Shown: positions 1 to 5,302 of the stretch, piece after piece
How the letters are laid out: the number at the start of each line of letters is the position of its first letter
How positions within the stretch are numbered: the stretch's first letter is position 1
Assembly: GCA_947462945.1 (NCBI GenBank)
Contig: CANHTE010000101.1
Span: 1 to 6,033, forward strand
DNA: 6,033 nucleotides
Source: Acetobacteraceae bacterium
Lineage (GTDB): Bacteria; Pseudomonadota; Alphaproteobacteria; Acetobacterales; Acetobacteraceae
Reading direction: 5' to 3'
Made by a program: the position numbers and the translations under genes
The notes under the pieces: generated by a model
The model's input: the letters and a program-made list of their open reading frames with translations, nothing else
The model's database searches: none
Told to the model about the DNA's origin: nothing

Positions 1-314
1 CGGTTGATCCAGCCTTGCTTCAGCTTCCATTCAAAGATGCCGGGGCGCTGATACAGATCCACATCGGGCTGCGGCGCCAGATACCCGAGCGAGCCGTCGG
101 TTGAGCCATTGTCAATGAAGCAAAAGCGGCGAATGCCCAGGGCGCGATAATGCCGCAGCAGGTCCGCCAGGCGGTTGCCCTCATCCTTGATGACGGAGAT
201 GAGAATGGGCGAAATGCGCGGCGGCATCGGCTGCGCGGACAGATGAAGCGGCGCCAGTTGGACCCTGGCGAATTCACGCTTCACGTCCTGCACATAGCCT
301 GGCTCGTCCACCAT
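1..314 (-). CDS. Family 2 glycosyltransferase, N-terminal part (3' end outside window)
   Basis: This gene runs off the left edge, so only about 104 N-terminal residues are visible. The reading ISPILISVIKDEGNRLADLL, then an HYRALGIRRF segment and the motif FCFIDNGSTDGS, matches the start of the GT-A fold in the Glyco_tranf_2_4 group of family 2 glycosyltransferases: a first beta strand, a helix after the KDEGN turn, and the D-N-G-S-T-D-G nucleotide-sugar loop. The family moves a sugar from a nucleotide-sugar donor onto a glycan or lipid acceptor; the acceptor here is unknown. Roughly 35 residues precede the domain. I chose the ATG at 314 because AGGAAGG lies just upstream; an in-frame ATG at 329 lacks such a site. 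The frame stays open back to a TGA at 447-449 without a further ATG, GTG or TTG that looks convincing. The DxD metal site, which would name the clan firmly, is not in view. It is probably transcribed separately from mlaC, 250 bp upstream. Confidence 0.8.
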   Translation of the reverse strand, partial: MVDEPGYVQDVKREFARVQLAPLHLSAQPMPPRISPILISVIKDEGNRLADLLRHYRALGIRRFCFIDNGSTDGSLGYLAPQPDVDLYQRPGIFEWKLKQGWIN

Positions 315-318
315 CAGG

Positions 319-325
319 CCTTCCT
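319..325 (-). promoter_or_regulatory. Ribosome binding site deciding the glycosyltransferase start
   Basis: On the minus strand this reads AGGAAGG. Its AGGA core is 7 nt before the ATG at 314, which is ideal spacing. The upstream in-frame ATG at 329 is preceded by CCCTCCTC, with no Shine-Dalgarno match, so this site favours the shorter protein. Confidence 0.5.
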
Positions 326-376
326 GCATGAGGAGGGTCCGGCTTTCAAGAGCGGCGAAGGGTTGCCAAGTTACTG

Positions 377-394
377 AAAAGCCCGAGGGTCGGG
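377..394 (-). terminator. Weak candidate rho-independent terminator
   Basis: Read on the minus strand, CCCGA-CCC-TCGGG forms a 5-bp GC-rich stem with a 3-nt loop, followed immediately by CTTTT. It lies about 170 nt beyond the mlaC stop and about 60 nt before the glycosyltransferase start, so it could end mla transcription or be a chance short repeat. The stem and T-run are both short. Confidence 0.3.
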
Positions 395-564
395 TCGCGG
401 GGCAGGCCCCCGGAGGCCCTGACCGGCAAGCCGGTTCAATGCCCTGTCATCAAGTCTTTGATTTACATGAAAAACGAAGCATTCACAGGGTGGCACCGGG
501 TTGGAAGGTCCGAGCGGGCAAGGCCCCGCCGCCTTCAAAAGTTTTTCGGCAGCCTGGTCACCAC

Positions 565-1191
565 CTACTGCCGCGCCTGCATTTGCTGCAATTGTCCGCG
601 CATGGCGGTCAGCAATGCCGGGACCTGGTTGCCGCCGCGCTGCACCACGGCGCTGTATTCGCTGCGCTGCGTCAGGCGCAGGGACGTGCCCTCCGCCACC
701 AGATCCACAACCCGTGGCTGGCCACCCACATCGGCCACGCGCCAGTCCAGGTTGAAGGCCGGTGTGCCAGGACGCTCCACCGAGGTGGTGACCAGCACGT
801 CTTCCTCGGTGCGCTGTTGGCTGCGGCCCAGGGAGAAGCGGATGCCCTGGTATTCACCCAGGCGGCCGGCCAGGTTGCGGATCAGTGTTTCCTCGAAAAG
901 GCGCAGATACTCCTGCTGCTCGGCCGGGCTCGCCACGCGCCACCAGCGGCCCAGGATGAAGCGGCCCGTCCCCTCGATATCCACGGCCTGACGCAGAATA
1001 CTGGCCACCCGCTCCCGCCGTTGGGCGGCGTTCAGGGTGGTGCTGTTCAGTGCCTCCACCAGGGCATTGCCGGTGGTCTGGATGAAATTCACCGCCCGCG
1101 TCGCATCCATTTGTGCGGAGGCGGGGCGGGCCCAAGCCAAGGAAAGGGCCGCGCCAAGGGCAAGGCCGGCGCGCCGGCCGAAGGGCATCAT
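565..1191 (-). CDS. mlaC: MlaC-family periplasmic phospholipid-binding protein
   Basis: This is a MlaC/Ttg2D-family (PF05494) soluble carrier that shuttles phospholipid across the periplasm between the outer-membrane MlaA complex and the inner-membrane MlaFEDB transporter. The 208-residue product matches the usual length of about 210. A signal peptide is clear: basic FGRR, a hydrophobic stretch, then cleavage after ASA near residue 26. Family hallmarks follow: FILGRWWR near 78-85, the EQQEYLRLFEETL helix, and the C-terminal VVDLVAEGTSL / LTQRSEYSAVVQRGG block near 161-190. The gene begins within 20 bp of the mlaA stop, so the two are almost surely co-transcribed. The AGGA at 1201-1198 touches a first ATG at 1197 but is 6 nt from the ATG at 1191 and 9 nt from that at 1188, so I prefer 1191. 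HpnM, a hopanoid-cluster relative, belongs to the same family; adjacency to mlaA argues for MlaC. Confidence 0.9.
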   Translation of the reverse strand: MMPFGRRAGLALGAALSLAWARPASAQMDATRAVNFIQTTGNALVEALNSTTLNAAQRRERVASILRQAVDIEGTGRFILGRWWRVASPAEQQEYLRLFEETLIRNLAGRLGEYQGIRFSLGRSQQRTEEDVLVTTSVERPGTPAFNLDWRVADVGGQPRVVDLVAEGTSLRLTQRSEYSAVVQRGGNQVPALLTAMRGQLQQMQARQ

Positions 1192-1208
1192 GGTCATTCC
1201 TGGATCAC

Positions 1209-2033
1209 TCAGCGTGGGGATTGGGCGGGGGCCGGTGGTACTGTGGCACCAACGCCAACACCGAAGCCGGTGCCGCCCGCAGCCTCGGGAGCGGGTTCGC
1301 CCAGGTTGCGGATCTCGTTGTTCCGGCGCTGGCGGTAGGCGCTTCGCAGCGTCGCATACGGGTCCAGCGAGGTGGCGTAGAGCGTATCGAGCGTATCGAG
1401 CACGCCCTCCCGGGCGTCGAGGACAGTCATGCCGGTGCGCACCCAGCGCAGAATCTCAACCACTTCGCCCTGGCCAAACCAGAACCAGGGGCTGGCCACC
1501 GCATCCACGCCCGCCCCGGTCAGATCGCGGAGATTGGAGGGACCCAGGACAGGGAGGAACAGAAAGGGCCCCTCGCCCACACCCCAATTGGCAAGGGTTT
1601 GACCGAAATCCTCACCATGGCCGCGGATGCCGAATTGCCATTCGGCGACATCCACGATGCCACCAATGCCGAGAGTGGAATTGATCAGGAAGCGTGTCGC
1701 CGTGCGGCCGGCGCGGTCCATCTCGCCTTGCAGCAGGTCATTCATCAGGATGGTGGGCGCGCGCAGGTTGCCAAGCGCATTTCTAACCCCCTCTCGCACC
1801 GGACCCGGCACCAGCGTGCGATAGGCGACGGCAGCAGGGCGCAAGGCCACCGTGTCAATCGCGTTATTGACTTCGTAGAGCCCGCGATTGAGCGGCTCCA
1901 TCGGGTCATTATTCGCCACGAACTCTGCCAATGCCTCCGGATCAGAGGCCGGCGGGCGCGTGGCGCAACCCGCAAGCCCGGTCACGATCAGGGCGGTAGC
2001 CAGAAGGGGGCCGAAGCGCATGGGTCGAGGCAT
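1209..2033 (-). CDS. mlaA: MlaA (VacJ) family outer-membrane lipoprotein
   Basis: MlaA removes mislocalised phospholipid from the outer leaflet of the outer membrane and hands it to MlaC. The 274-residue product starts with a lipoprotein signal, and LAGC at residues 20-23 is a canonical lipobox with the lipidated cysteine at 23. The mature part carries the MlaA signature blocks: NDPMEPLNR (42-50), NALGNLRAPTILMNDLLQGE (85-104), RFLINSTLGIGGIVDVAEW (114-132), EDFGQTLANWGVGEGP (141-156) and LPVLGPSNLRD (160-170), ending with SLDPYATLRSAYRQRR. A Gly/Pro/Ala-rich tail (about 250-274) looks disordered. The frame is open far upstream (to 2369), but the signal peptide fixes the start at ATG 2033 or the ATG at 2021. 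A GAAAGG sits only 1 nt from the first and 13 nt from the second, so neither has textbook spacing. It is the first gene of the mlaA-mlaC unit and divergent from metF. Confidence 0.93.
   Translation of the reverse strand: MPRPMRFGPLLATALIVTGLAGCATRPPASDPEALAEFVANNDPMEPLNRGLYEVNNAIDTVALRPAAVAYRTLVPGPVREGVRNALGNLRAPTILMNDLLQGEMDRAGRTATRFLINSTLGIGGIVDVAEWQFGIRGHGEDFGQTLANWGVGEGPFLFLPVLGPSNLRDLTGAGVDAVASPWFWFGQGEVVEILRWVRTGMTVLDAREGVLDTLDTLYATSLDPYATLRSAYRQRRNNEIRNLGEPAPEAAGGTGFGVGVGATVPPAPAQSPR
1381..1401. repeat. 9-bp tandem repeat inside mlaA
   Basis: AGCGTATCG occurs twice in direct succession (1381-1389, 1390-1398), followed by AGC. On the coding (minus) strand this gives a repeated Leu-Asp-Thr (LDTLDT) near residues 212-217 of MlaA. 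It keeps the frame and is probably a small internal duplication. Confidence 0.7.
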
Positions 2034-2081
2034 ACCTTTCTCGGGGACCGCTGGGTGTGGGCACAGGCGAAGCGCAAGACG

Positions 2082-2110
2082 TTGAGCAGCCAGCGCATAA
2101 GAAGCACAAT
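2082..2110 (+). promoter_or_regulatory. Candidate sigma-70-type promoter for metF
   Basis: TTGAGC (2082-2087) and CACAAT (2105-2110) are separated by exactly 17 bp, each matching four of six consensus bases. Transcription would start near 2117, giving a leader of about 80 nt before the metF ATG. On the opposite strand, TTGCCC and TCTTAT with a 19-bp gap could serve mlaA, but that is too weak to list. The assignment is by eye. Confidence 0.4.
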
Positions 2111-2120
2111 CCGACCGCTC

Positions 2121-2196
2121 CGGGCAAGTTGCGCCCGTGTCACGAAAAGTCACGGGGCCCCTTGCGAAAACCAGCGAGCAACGCCAAACCCTGGCG
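2121..2196 (+). promoter_or_regulatory. Structured metF leader with overlapping and start-adjacent hairpins
   Basis: Three inverted repeats lie between the candidate promoter and the metF ATG. CGGGC/GCCCG (2121-2125 with 2133-2137) and CCCGTG/CACGGG (2134-2139 with 2151-2156) share bases, so they cannot form together. A third, CGCCA-AACCC-TGGCG (2182-2196), is a perfect 5-bp stem ending one base before the ATG and covering the place where a ribosome binding site would be. GTCACG is also directly repeated at 2139-2144 and 2149-2154, ten bp apart. I do not recognise a SAM-II, SAH or other known riboswitch core here. Confidence 0.35.
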
Positions 2197-2197
2197 C

Positions 2198-3133
2198 ATG
2201 GATCATGCTCCAAAAAACACCCTGGAACGCTGGCTGACTGGCCCCAGGATCGGGACGCTCCCGTCACCCAGCAGCCTGCCTGCACCCAAGCTTTCCTTCG
2301 AATTCTTTCCCCCGAAGAATGAGAAACTGGAGGCCGAACTGTGGTCCTGCATTCGCCGGCTGGAGCCATTGGGGCCGCGTTTCGTCTCGGTCACCTATGG
2401 CGCCGGGGGTTCCACCCGCGCCCGCACGCACGACACGGTCACCCGCCTGGTTCAAGACACCAGCCTGACGCCAGCCGCGCACCTCACTTGCGTCGGCGCG
2501 ACGCGGGAGGAAGTGGATGAGGTGGCGCGGGAATATTGGGCGGCCGGGGTCCGACATATCGTGGCCTTGCGCGGCGACCCACCGGCGGGCGCCAGCCAAT
2601 ACACGCCCCATCCCGGCGGCTACGCCCAGGCCGAGGACCTTGTGCGTGGCCTGCGACGCATCGCCGATTTTGACATCAGTGTCGGCGCCTATCCCGAGAC
2701 GCATCCCGCTGCGCTTTCCGCCGATGCCGATCTGGATTTCTTCAAGCGCAAGATGGATGCCGGTGCCAACCGCGCCATCACGCAATATTTTTTCGATACG
2801 GACGTTTATCTGCGCTTCCTGGACCGCTGCCTCGCGGCCGGCATCACCTTGCCCATCGTGCCGGGCATCATGCCGGTCTCCAATTTCGCCAGCGTGAAGC
2901 GGTTCTCCGCCATGTGCGGCGCCTCCGTTCCGTCCTGGCTGGAAAAGCTCTTTGAGGGGCTGGAGGATGATGAGGCCACGCGCCGCATGGTGGCTGCCAC
3001 GGTGGCCGCCGAACAGGTGCGCATCCTGCAGGCCAACGGGGTGGATGAGTTCCACTTCTACACCCTCAACCGCTCGGACCTGACCTATGCGATCGCGCAT
3101 ATCCTCGGCGCGCGGCCGGCGGCGGCCGCCTGA
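2198..3133 (+). CDS. metF: Methylenetetrahydrofolate reductase
   Basis: MetF reduces 5,10-methylene-THF to 5-methyl-THF using FAD and NAD(P)H, supplying the methyl group for methionine synthesis in the cytoplasm. The 311-residue protein is a single TIM-barrel domain, close to the E. coli length of 296. Visible family motifs are KLSFEFFPPK (31-40), whose Glu35 corresponds to the catalytic Glu28 of E. coli; VTYGAGGSTR (65-74); ALRGDPP (123-129), whose Asp127 corresponds to the FAD-contacting Asp120; AITQYFFD (193-200), whose Gln196 corresponds to the folate-binding Gln183; LPIVPGIMPV (218-227); and the terminal FHFYTLNR (285-292). About 30 poorly conserved residues precede the barrel. The ATG at 2198 is the only reasonable start: the next ATG upstream in frame (2057) precedes the candidate promoter. 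No Shine-Dalgarno is visible, and a hairpin abuts the start. The gene stands alone, divergent from mlaA and convergent with the small gene at 3254-3475. Confidence 0.95.
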   Translation: MDHAPKNTLERWLTGPRIGTLPSPSSLPAPKLSFEFFPPKNEKLEAELWSCIRRLEPLGPRFVSVTYGAGGSTRARTHDTVTRLVQDTSLTPAAHLTCVGATREEVDEVAREYWAAGVRHIVALRGDPPAGASQYTPHPGGYAQAEDLVRGLRRIADFDISVGAYPETHPAALSADADLDFFKRKMDAGANRAITQYFFDTDVYLRFLDRCLAAGITLPIVPGIMPVSNFASVKRFSAMCGASVPSWLEKLFEGLEDDEATRRMVAATVAAEQVRILQANGVDEFHFYTLNRSDLTYAIAHILGARPAAAA

Positions 3134-3156
3134 GCGGCTGGCGGCATCCACGATTC

Positions 3157-3186
3157 ATGGTGGGTGCAACGGGAAGCGCCCATCAT
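3157..3186 (+). terminator. Strong hairpin after metF (terminator-like, no T-tract)
   Basis: ATGGTGGGTGC (3157-3167) pairs with GCGCCCATCAT (3176-3186) over 11 bp around an 8-nt loop, AACGGGAA. Two of the pairs are G-U, which are stable only in RNA copied as the plus strand; the minus-strand transcript would have A-C mismatches there. It begins 24 nt after the metF stop. No U-run follows, so it may be a 3'-end stabiliser or an aid to factor-dependent termination rather than an intrinsic terminator. Confidence 0.45.
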
Positions 3187-3236
3187 CCATCGGGGTGATT
3201 GCCTGCATGGGCGGTTCGAAATGACCGGGGTCCAGG

Positions 3237-3257
3237 CTGACGCGGCGCAGGCGTCAG
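3237..3257. terminator. Inverted repeat at the convergent junction
   Basis: CTGACGC (3237-3243) and GCGTCAG (3251-3257) form a perfect 7-bp stem with a 7-nt loop. The right arm contains the TGA stop of the small minus-strand gene. The stem is perfect on both strands, so it could act on transcripts from either side, but neither side has a T-tract. Confidence 0.35.
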
Positions 3258-3475
3258 GATGCCCCCAGTCCGAGCAGCGAAAACGGCACGCAATGCCTGG
3301 GCGCGGCCAGCCTTCCTGGCGCCGGCTGGCCCATTCGGAACGTCAGGCCGGCCAGCCATAAGATGAAAAGCAGGAAGCTCACGCCGGCGACGCCGGTCCC
3401 CCAGCAAGCCAGGGCTGACGGCCGTTCATCTTCGAAGCGCTGACGGCGCGCGGCGGCAAAATTCTGGGCGCTCAT
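3254..3475 (-). CDS. Small single-pass membrane protein of unknown function
   Basis: I do not recognise this 73-residue protein. Residues 1-20 are polar and highly charged (RRQRFEDER at 10-18). Residues about 22-46 form one clear hydrophobic segment (AGVSFLLFILWLAGLTF in its core), long enough to cross the membrane once. The tail has three arginines, several prolines and a single Cys62. The start at 3475 is well supported: AGAGGA lies 7 nt upstream, and the longer in-frame start at 3508 has no advantage. It sits 62 bp after pdxJ in the same direction, so it may be the last gene of that unit, and it converges with metF. An insertion site ahead of it is possible: a 5-bp GC hairpin lies in the gap. 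Charge distribution does not settle the topology. The gene is probably real because of its ribosome site and membrane segment. Confidence 0.6.
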   Translation of the reverse strand: MSAQNFAAARRQRFEDERPSALACWGTGVAGVSFLLFILWLAGLTFRMGQPAPGRLAAPRHCVPFSLLGLGAS

Positions 3476-3482
3476 GGGCAAA

Positions 3483-3488
3483 TCCTCT
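3483..3488 (-). promoter_or_regulatory. Ribosome binding site of the small membrane protein gene
   Basis: AGAGGA on the minus strand ends 7 nt before the ATG at 3475. It selects this ATG over the one at 3508 and is the main evidence that the short gene is translated. Confidence 0.6.
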
Positions 3489-3514
3489 GAGGCTGGGGTG
3501 ACGCCCAAGGGGTT

Positions 3515-3527
3515 GCACGCCGCGTGC
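3515..3527 (-). other. Short GC hairpin between pdxJ and the small gene
   Basis: GCACG and CGTGC form a 5-bp stem with a 3-nt loop, about 10 nt after the pdxJ stop. There is no T-run. It could weaken read-through or protect the 3' end of the pdxA-pdxJ message, or it could be chance. Confidence 0.3.
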
Positions 3528-3537
3528 CAGTCGGTGT

Positions 3538-4257
3538 TCAGCCCCGGGCGGCGGCGATCAACCCCTTCATTCGCGCGATGGCCTGGGGGAGACCCTCGAA
3601 AATCGAGGTCGCAATCAGGAAATGGCCGATGGAGACCTCGCTGATTTCCGCGATGGCGGCAATCGGCGAGATCGTCTCATAGCTCAGGCCATGGCCGGCA
3701 TGGCATTGAAGATTCATGGATTTCGCATAGCGCGCGGCCTCGGCCAGACGCGTGGCCAGCGCGGGGCGGTCCGCCTCCGATGCATCTGCGTAGGTGCCGG
3801 TATGGAGTTCGATCGCCTGGGCGCCCAGTTCCGCCGTCCTCGCAATTTGCGACGCATCCGGCTCGACAAAAAGCGAGACTTCGATGCCAAGCCCGCCCAG
3901 ACGACGAATCGCCTCGGCCAGAAAGGGCCCGGCGCGCAGCACGTCCAGACCACCCTCGGTGGTGAGCTCGGCGCGCTTCTCGGGCACGATGCAGACGGCG
4001 GGTGGGCGCAGCCTTTCGGCGAGTGCCACCATCTCCTCCGTTGCGGCCATTTCGAAATTCAGCCGCGTCTGCACTTCGGTAGCGACGCGCTCCAGGTCGC
4101 GGTCACGGATGTGGCGGCGATCCTCGCGCAGATGCATGGTCACGCCATCGGCGCCCGATGCCATGGCAAGCCGCGCGGCTTCCACCGGGCAGGGAAAGGA
4201 CCCTCCGCGGGCGTTCCGCAAGGTCGCCACATGATCCACATTCACAGAGAGGCGCAT
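3538..4257 (-). CDS. pdxJ: Pyridoxine 5'-phosphate synthase
   Basis: PdxJ condenses 1-deoxy-D-xylulose 5-phosphate with 3-amino-2-oxopropyl phosphate to form pyridoxine 5'-phosphate, the ring-closing step of the DXP-dependent vitamin B6 pathway. The protein is 239 residues against 243 in E. coli, and covers the whole TIM barrel. Visible motifs: SVNVDHVATLRNARG (4-18) for substrate phosphate and DXP binding; TMHLREDRRHI (40-50), whose His42 matches the catalytic His45 of E. coli; LNFEMA (66-71), whose Glu69 matches Glu72; VPEKRAELTTEGG (91-103), the mobile loop; IELHTGTYAD (149-158); and HAGHGLSY (186-193), whose His189 matches His193. All catalytic residues are present. The start is fixed by AAGGA 9 nt upstream, and the gene begins 16 bp after pdxA, so the two are very likely one transcript. 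No acpS follows, unlike the common pdxJ-acpS arrangement. Confidence 0.96.
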   Translation of the reverse strand: MRLSVNVDHVATLRNARGGSFPCPVEAARLAMASGADGVTMHLREDRRHIRDRDLERVATEVQTRLNFEMAATEEMVALAERLRPPAVCIVPEKRAELTTEGGLDVLRAGPFLAEAIRRLGGLGIEVSLFVEPDASQIARTAELGAQAIELHTGTYADASEADRPALATRLAEAARYAKSMNLQCHAGHGLSYETISPIAAIAEISEVSIGHFLIATSIFEGLPQAIARMKGLIAAARG

Positions 4258-4266
4258 CAGACCAGG

Positions 4267-4271
4267 TCCTT
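4267..4271 (-). promoter_or_regulatory. pdxJ ribosome binding site touching the pdxA stop
   Basis: AAGGA on the minus strand lies 9 nt before the pdxJ ATG. Its first base is the last base of a second, tandem TGA that directly follows the pdxA stop codon. Ribosomes finishing pdxA would therefore release on the pdxJ initiation site, which suggests translational coupling. Confidence 0.6.
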
Positions 4272-4273
4272 CA

Positions 4274-5236
4274 TCATGTGTTGGTCCTTCGATGTTCAGC
4301 GAGGTGGCCGGCGAGCCGCAGGGCCGCGATCAGGCTCTCGGCGCTGGCAATGCCCTGGCCCGCGATATCGAGCGCCGTGCCGTGATCCGGGCTGGTGCGG
4401 ATGATGGAGAGGCCGAGCGTCACATTCACCCCGCCCGCCATGTCCAGCGTCTTGATCGGGATCAGCGCCTGATCGTGGTAGAGGCAGATGGCGGCGTCAT
4501 AGCGCGGACGGGACTGCGCCGTGAAAAGCGTGTCTGGCGGCCAGGGGCCGGTGGCATCAATGCCCAGCGCCCGCAATTGCGCGACGGCGGGCGCCACGAT
4601 CGCCTCGTCCTCATGGCCCAGCGTCCCCGCTTCGCCCGCGTGAGGATTCAGGCCGGCAATGGCAAGCCGAGGGGCCGCGATGCCGAAATCCCGAACCAGC
4701 GCGTCATGGGTCACCCGGGCATGTTCCACGATCAGCCCGGGCGTCAGGCGGGCGATGGCCCGCGCCAGCGGCTCATGAACGGTGACGGGCACGACGCGCA
4801 ATTGCGGGCAGGCCAGCATCATGACCGGGGCCACGCCGGTTCCGGCCAATTCACCCAGAAATTCGGTGTGACCCGGATGGGCGAAGCCCGAGGCAGTCAG
4901 CACGGATTTCTGGATCGGGTTGGTCACCACGCCGTCCACAGCACCGCTGAGGGCCAGCGCCACAGCCTCACGGATGCTGCCGATGACGGCCTGCGCGGTC
5001 GCAAGCTGGGGCTGGCCCGGGATGGCGGCGGCGGGAAGCGCGCGATGCAGCACCGGCAGGGCTTCGGCAAAGCGCGCCTCCGCCGGATGGGTGATGCGCT
5101 GGATGGGCGCGCCCGCCAGGCGGTCCGCGTCGTCGATCAGCAGGAAGGCGGGGCCAGTGGCGCGCAATGCGTGCCAGGCCTTCACGGCGATTTCGGCGCC
5201 GATACCGGCGGGTTCCCCCATGGTCAAAGCGAGCAT
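4274..5236 (-). CDS. pdxA: 4-hydroxythreonine-4-phosphate dehydrogenase
   Basis: PdxA oxidises 4-phosphohydroxy-L-threonine with NAD; the product decarboxylates to 3-amino-2-oxopropyl phosphate, the substrate of PdxJ encoded next door. The 320-residue length is near E. coli's 329. Motifs in order: ALTMGEPAGIGAEI (3-16), the family N-terminal loop; VVTNPIQKS (103-111); HPGHTEFL (120-127), substrate phosphate contacts; and the three metal-ligand histidines in VTVHEPL (His154), NPHAGE (His199) and YHDQALIPIK (His254). TLGLSIIRTSPDHGTALDIAG (273-293) is the conserved C-terminal block. The N-terminus is short, with the loop beginning almost at Met1, but the ATG at 5236 is the only sensible start; only a weak AGAG precedes it. 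The gene ends in two successive TGA codons. It is divergent from the TauE/SafE-type gene. Many proteobacteria instead keep pdxA with surA and ksgA. Confidence 0.95.
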   Translation of the reverse strand: MLALTMGEPAGIGAEIAVKAWHALRATGPAFLLIDDADRLAGAPIQRITHPAEARFAEALPVLHRALPAAAIPGQPQLATAQAVIGSIREAVALALSGAVDGVVTNPIQKSVLTASGFAHPGHTEFLGELAGTGVAPVMMLACPQLRVVPVTVHEPLARAIARLTPGLIVEHARVTHDALVRDFGIAAPRLAIAGLNPHAGEAGTLGHEDEAIVAPAVAQLRALGIDATGPWPPDTLFTAQSRPRYDAAICLYHDQALIPIKTLDMAGGVNVTLGLSIIRTSPDHGTALDIAGQGIASAESLIAALRLAGHLAEHRRTNT

Positions 5237-5302
5237 GGAAGGGCTCTAGCAGAGGCGGGCGCGGCGCACGATAGGCTCGCGGGGGCGTCACGGCTGCTTG
5301 GC

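Larger units (their letters stand above)
315..564. other. Intergenic spacer between mlaC and the glycosyltransferase gene
   Basis: I see no supported gene in these 250 bp. The stretch around 448-485 is the most AT-rich part of the neighbourhood and is the likeliest place for a promoter of the downstream glycosyltransferase, but I could not assign convincing -35 and -10 boxes. Short GC inverted repeats occur at 514-529 (GCGGG/CCCGC), 520-535 (AAGGC/GCCTT, mutually exclusive with the first), 426-439 region (ACCGG/CCGGT), and 382-394. Long open frames crossing the spacer on the plus strand are antisense shadows of mlaC. Confidence 0.6.

Noticed and set aside
430..450. Possible tRNA T-arm (GGTTCAA) in the spacer
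   Set aside because: The flanking bases do not form a T-stem, and no acceptor or anticodon stem can be drawn around it.
328..1338. A 336-codon open frame on the plus strand
   Set aside because: It is antisense to mlaC and the end of mlaA, with low-complexity composition and no domain; long antisense frames are common at this GC content.
2057..2197. N-terminal extension of MetF to an ATG at 2057
   Set aside because: The extra 47 residues resemble no MetF N-terminus, and the ATG precedes the only plausible promoter.
2034..2197. SAM-II or SAH riboswitch upstream of metF
   Set aside because: I looked for the conserved cores and did not see them; only short GC stems are present.
1113..2237. A 374-codon open frame on the plus strand
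   Set aside because: It lies antisense to mlaA, whose lipobox and family motifs are unmistakable. Its translation is rich in Arg, Gly, His and Pro with no recognisable domain, as expected for a GC-rich shadow frame.
2034..2369. N-terminal extension of MlaA to an upstream ATG at 2369
   Set aside because: It would place more than 100 residues before a textbook lipoprotein signal peptide and would run into the metF coding region.
2264..3151. A 295-codon open frame on the minus strand
   Set aside because: It is antisense to metF, which carries every catalytic motif; no family resemblance on the opposite strand.
3164..3361. A 65-codon plus-strand frame after metF
   Set aside because: It has no ribosome site, overlaps the metF 3' hairpin and is antisense to the better-supported small membrane gene.
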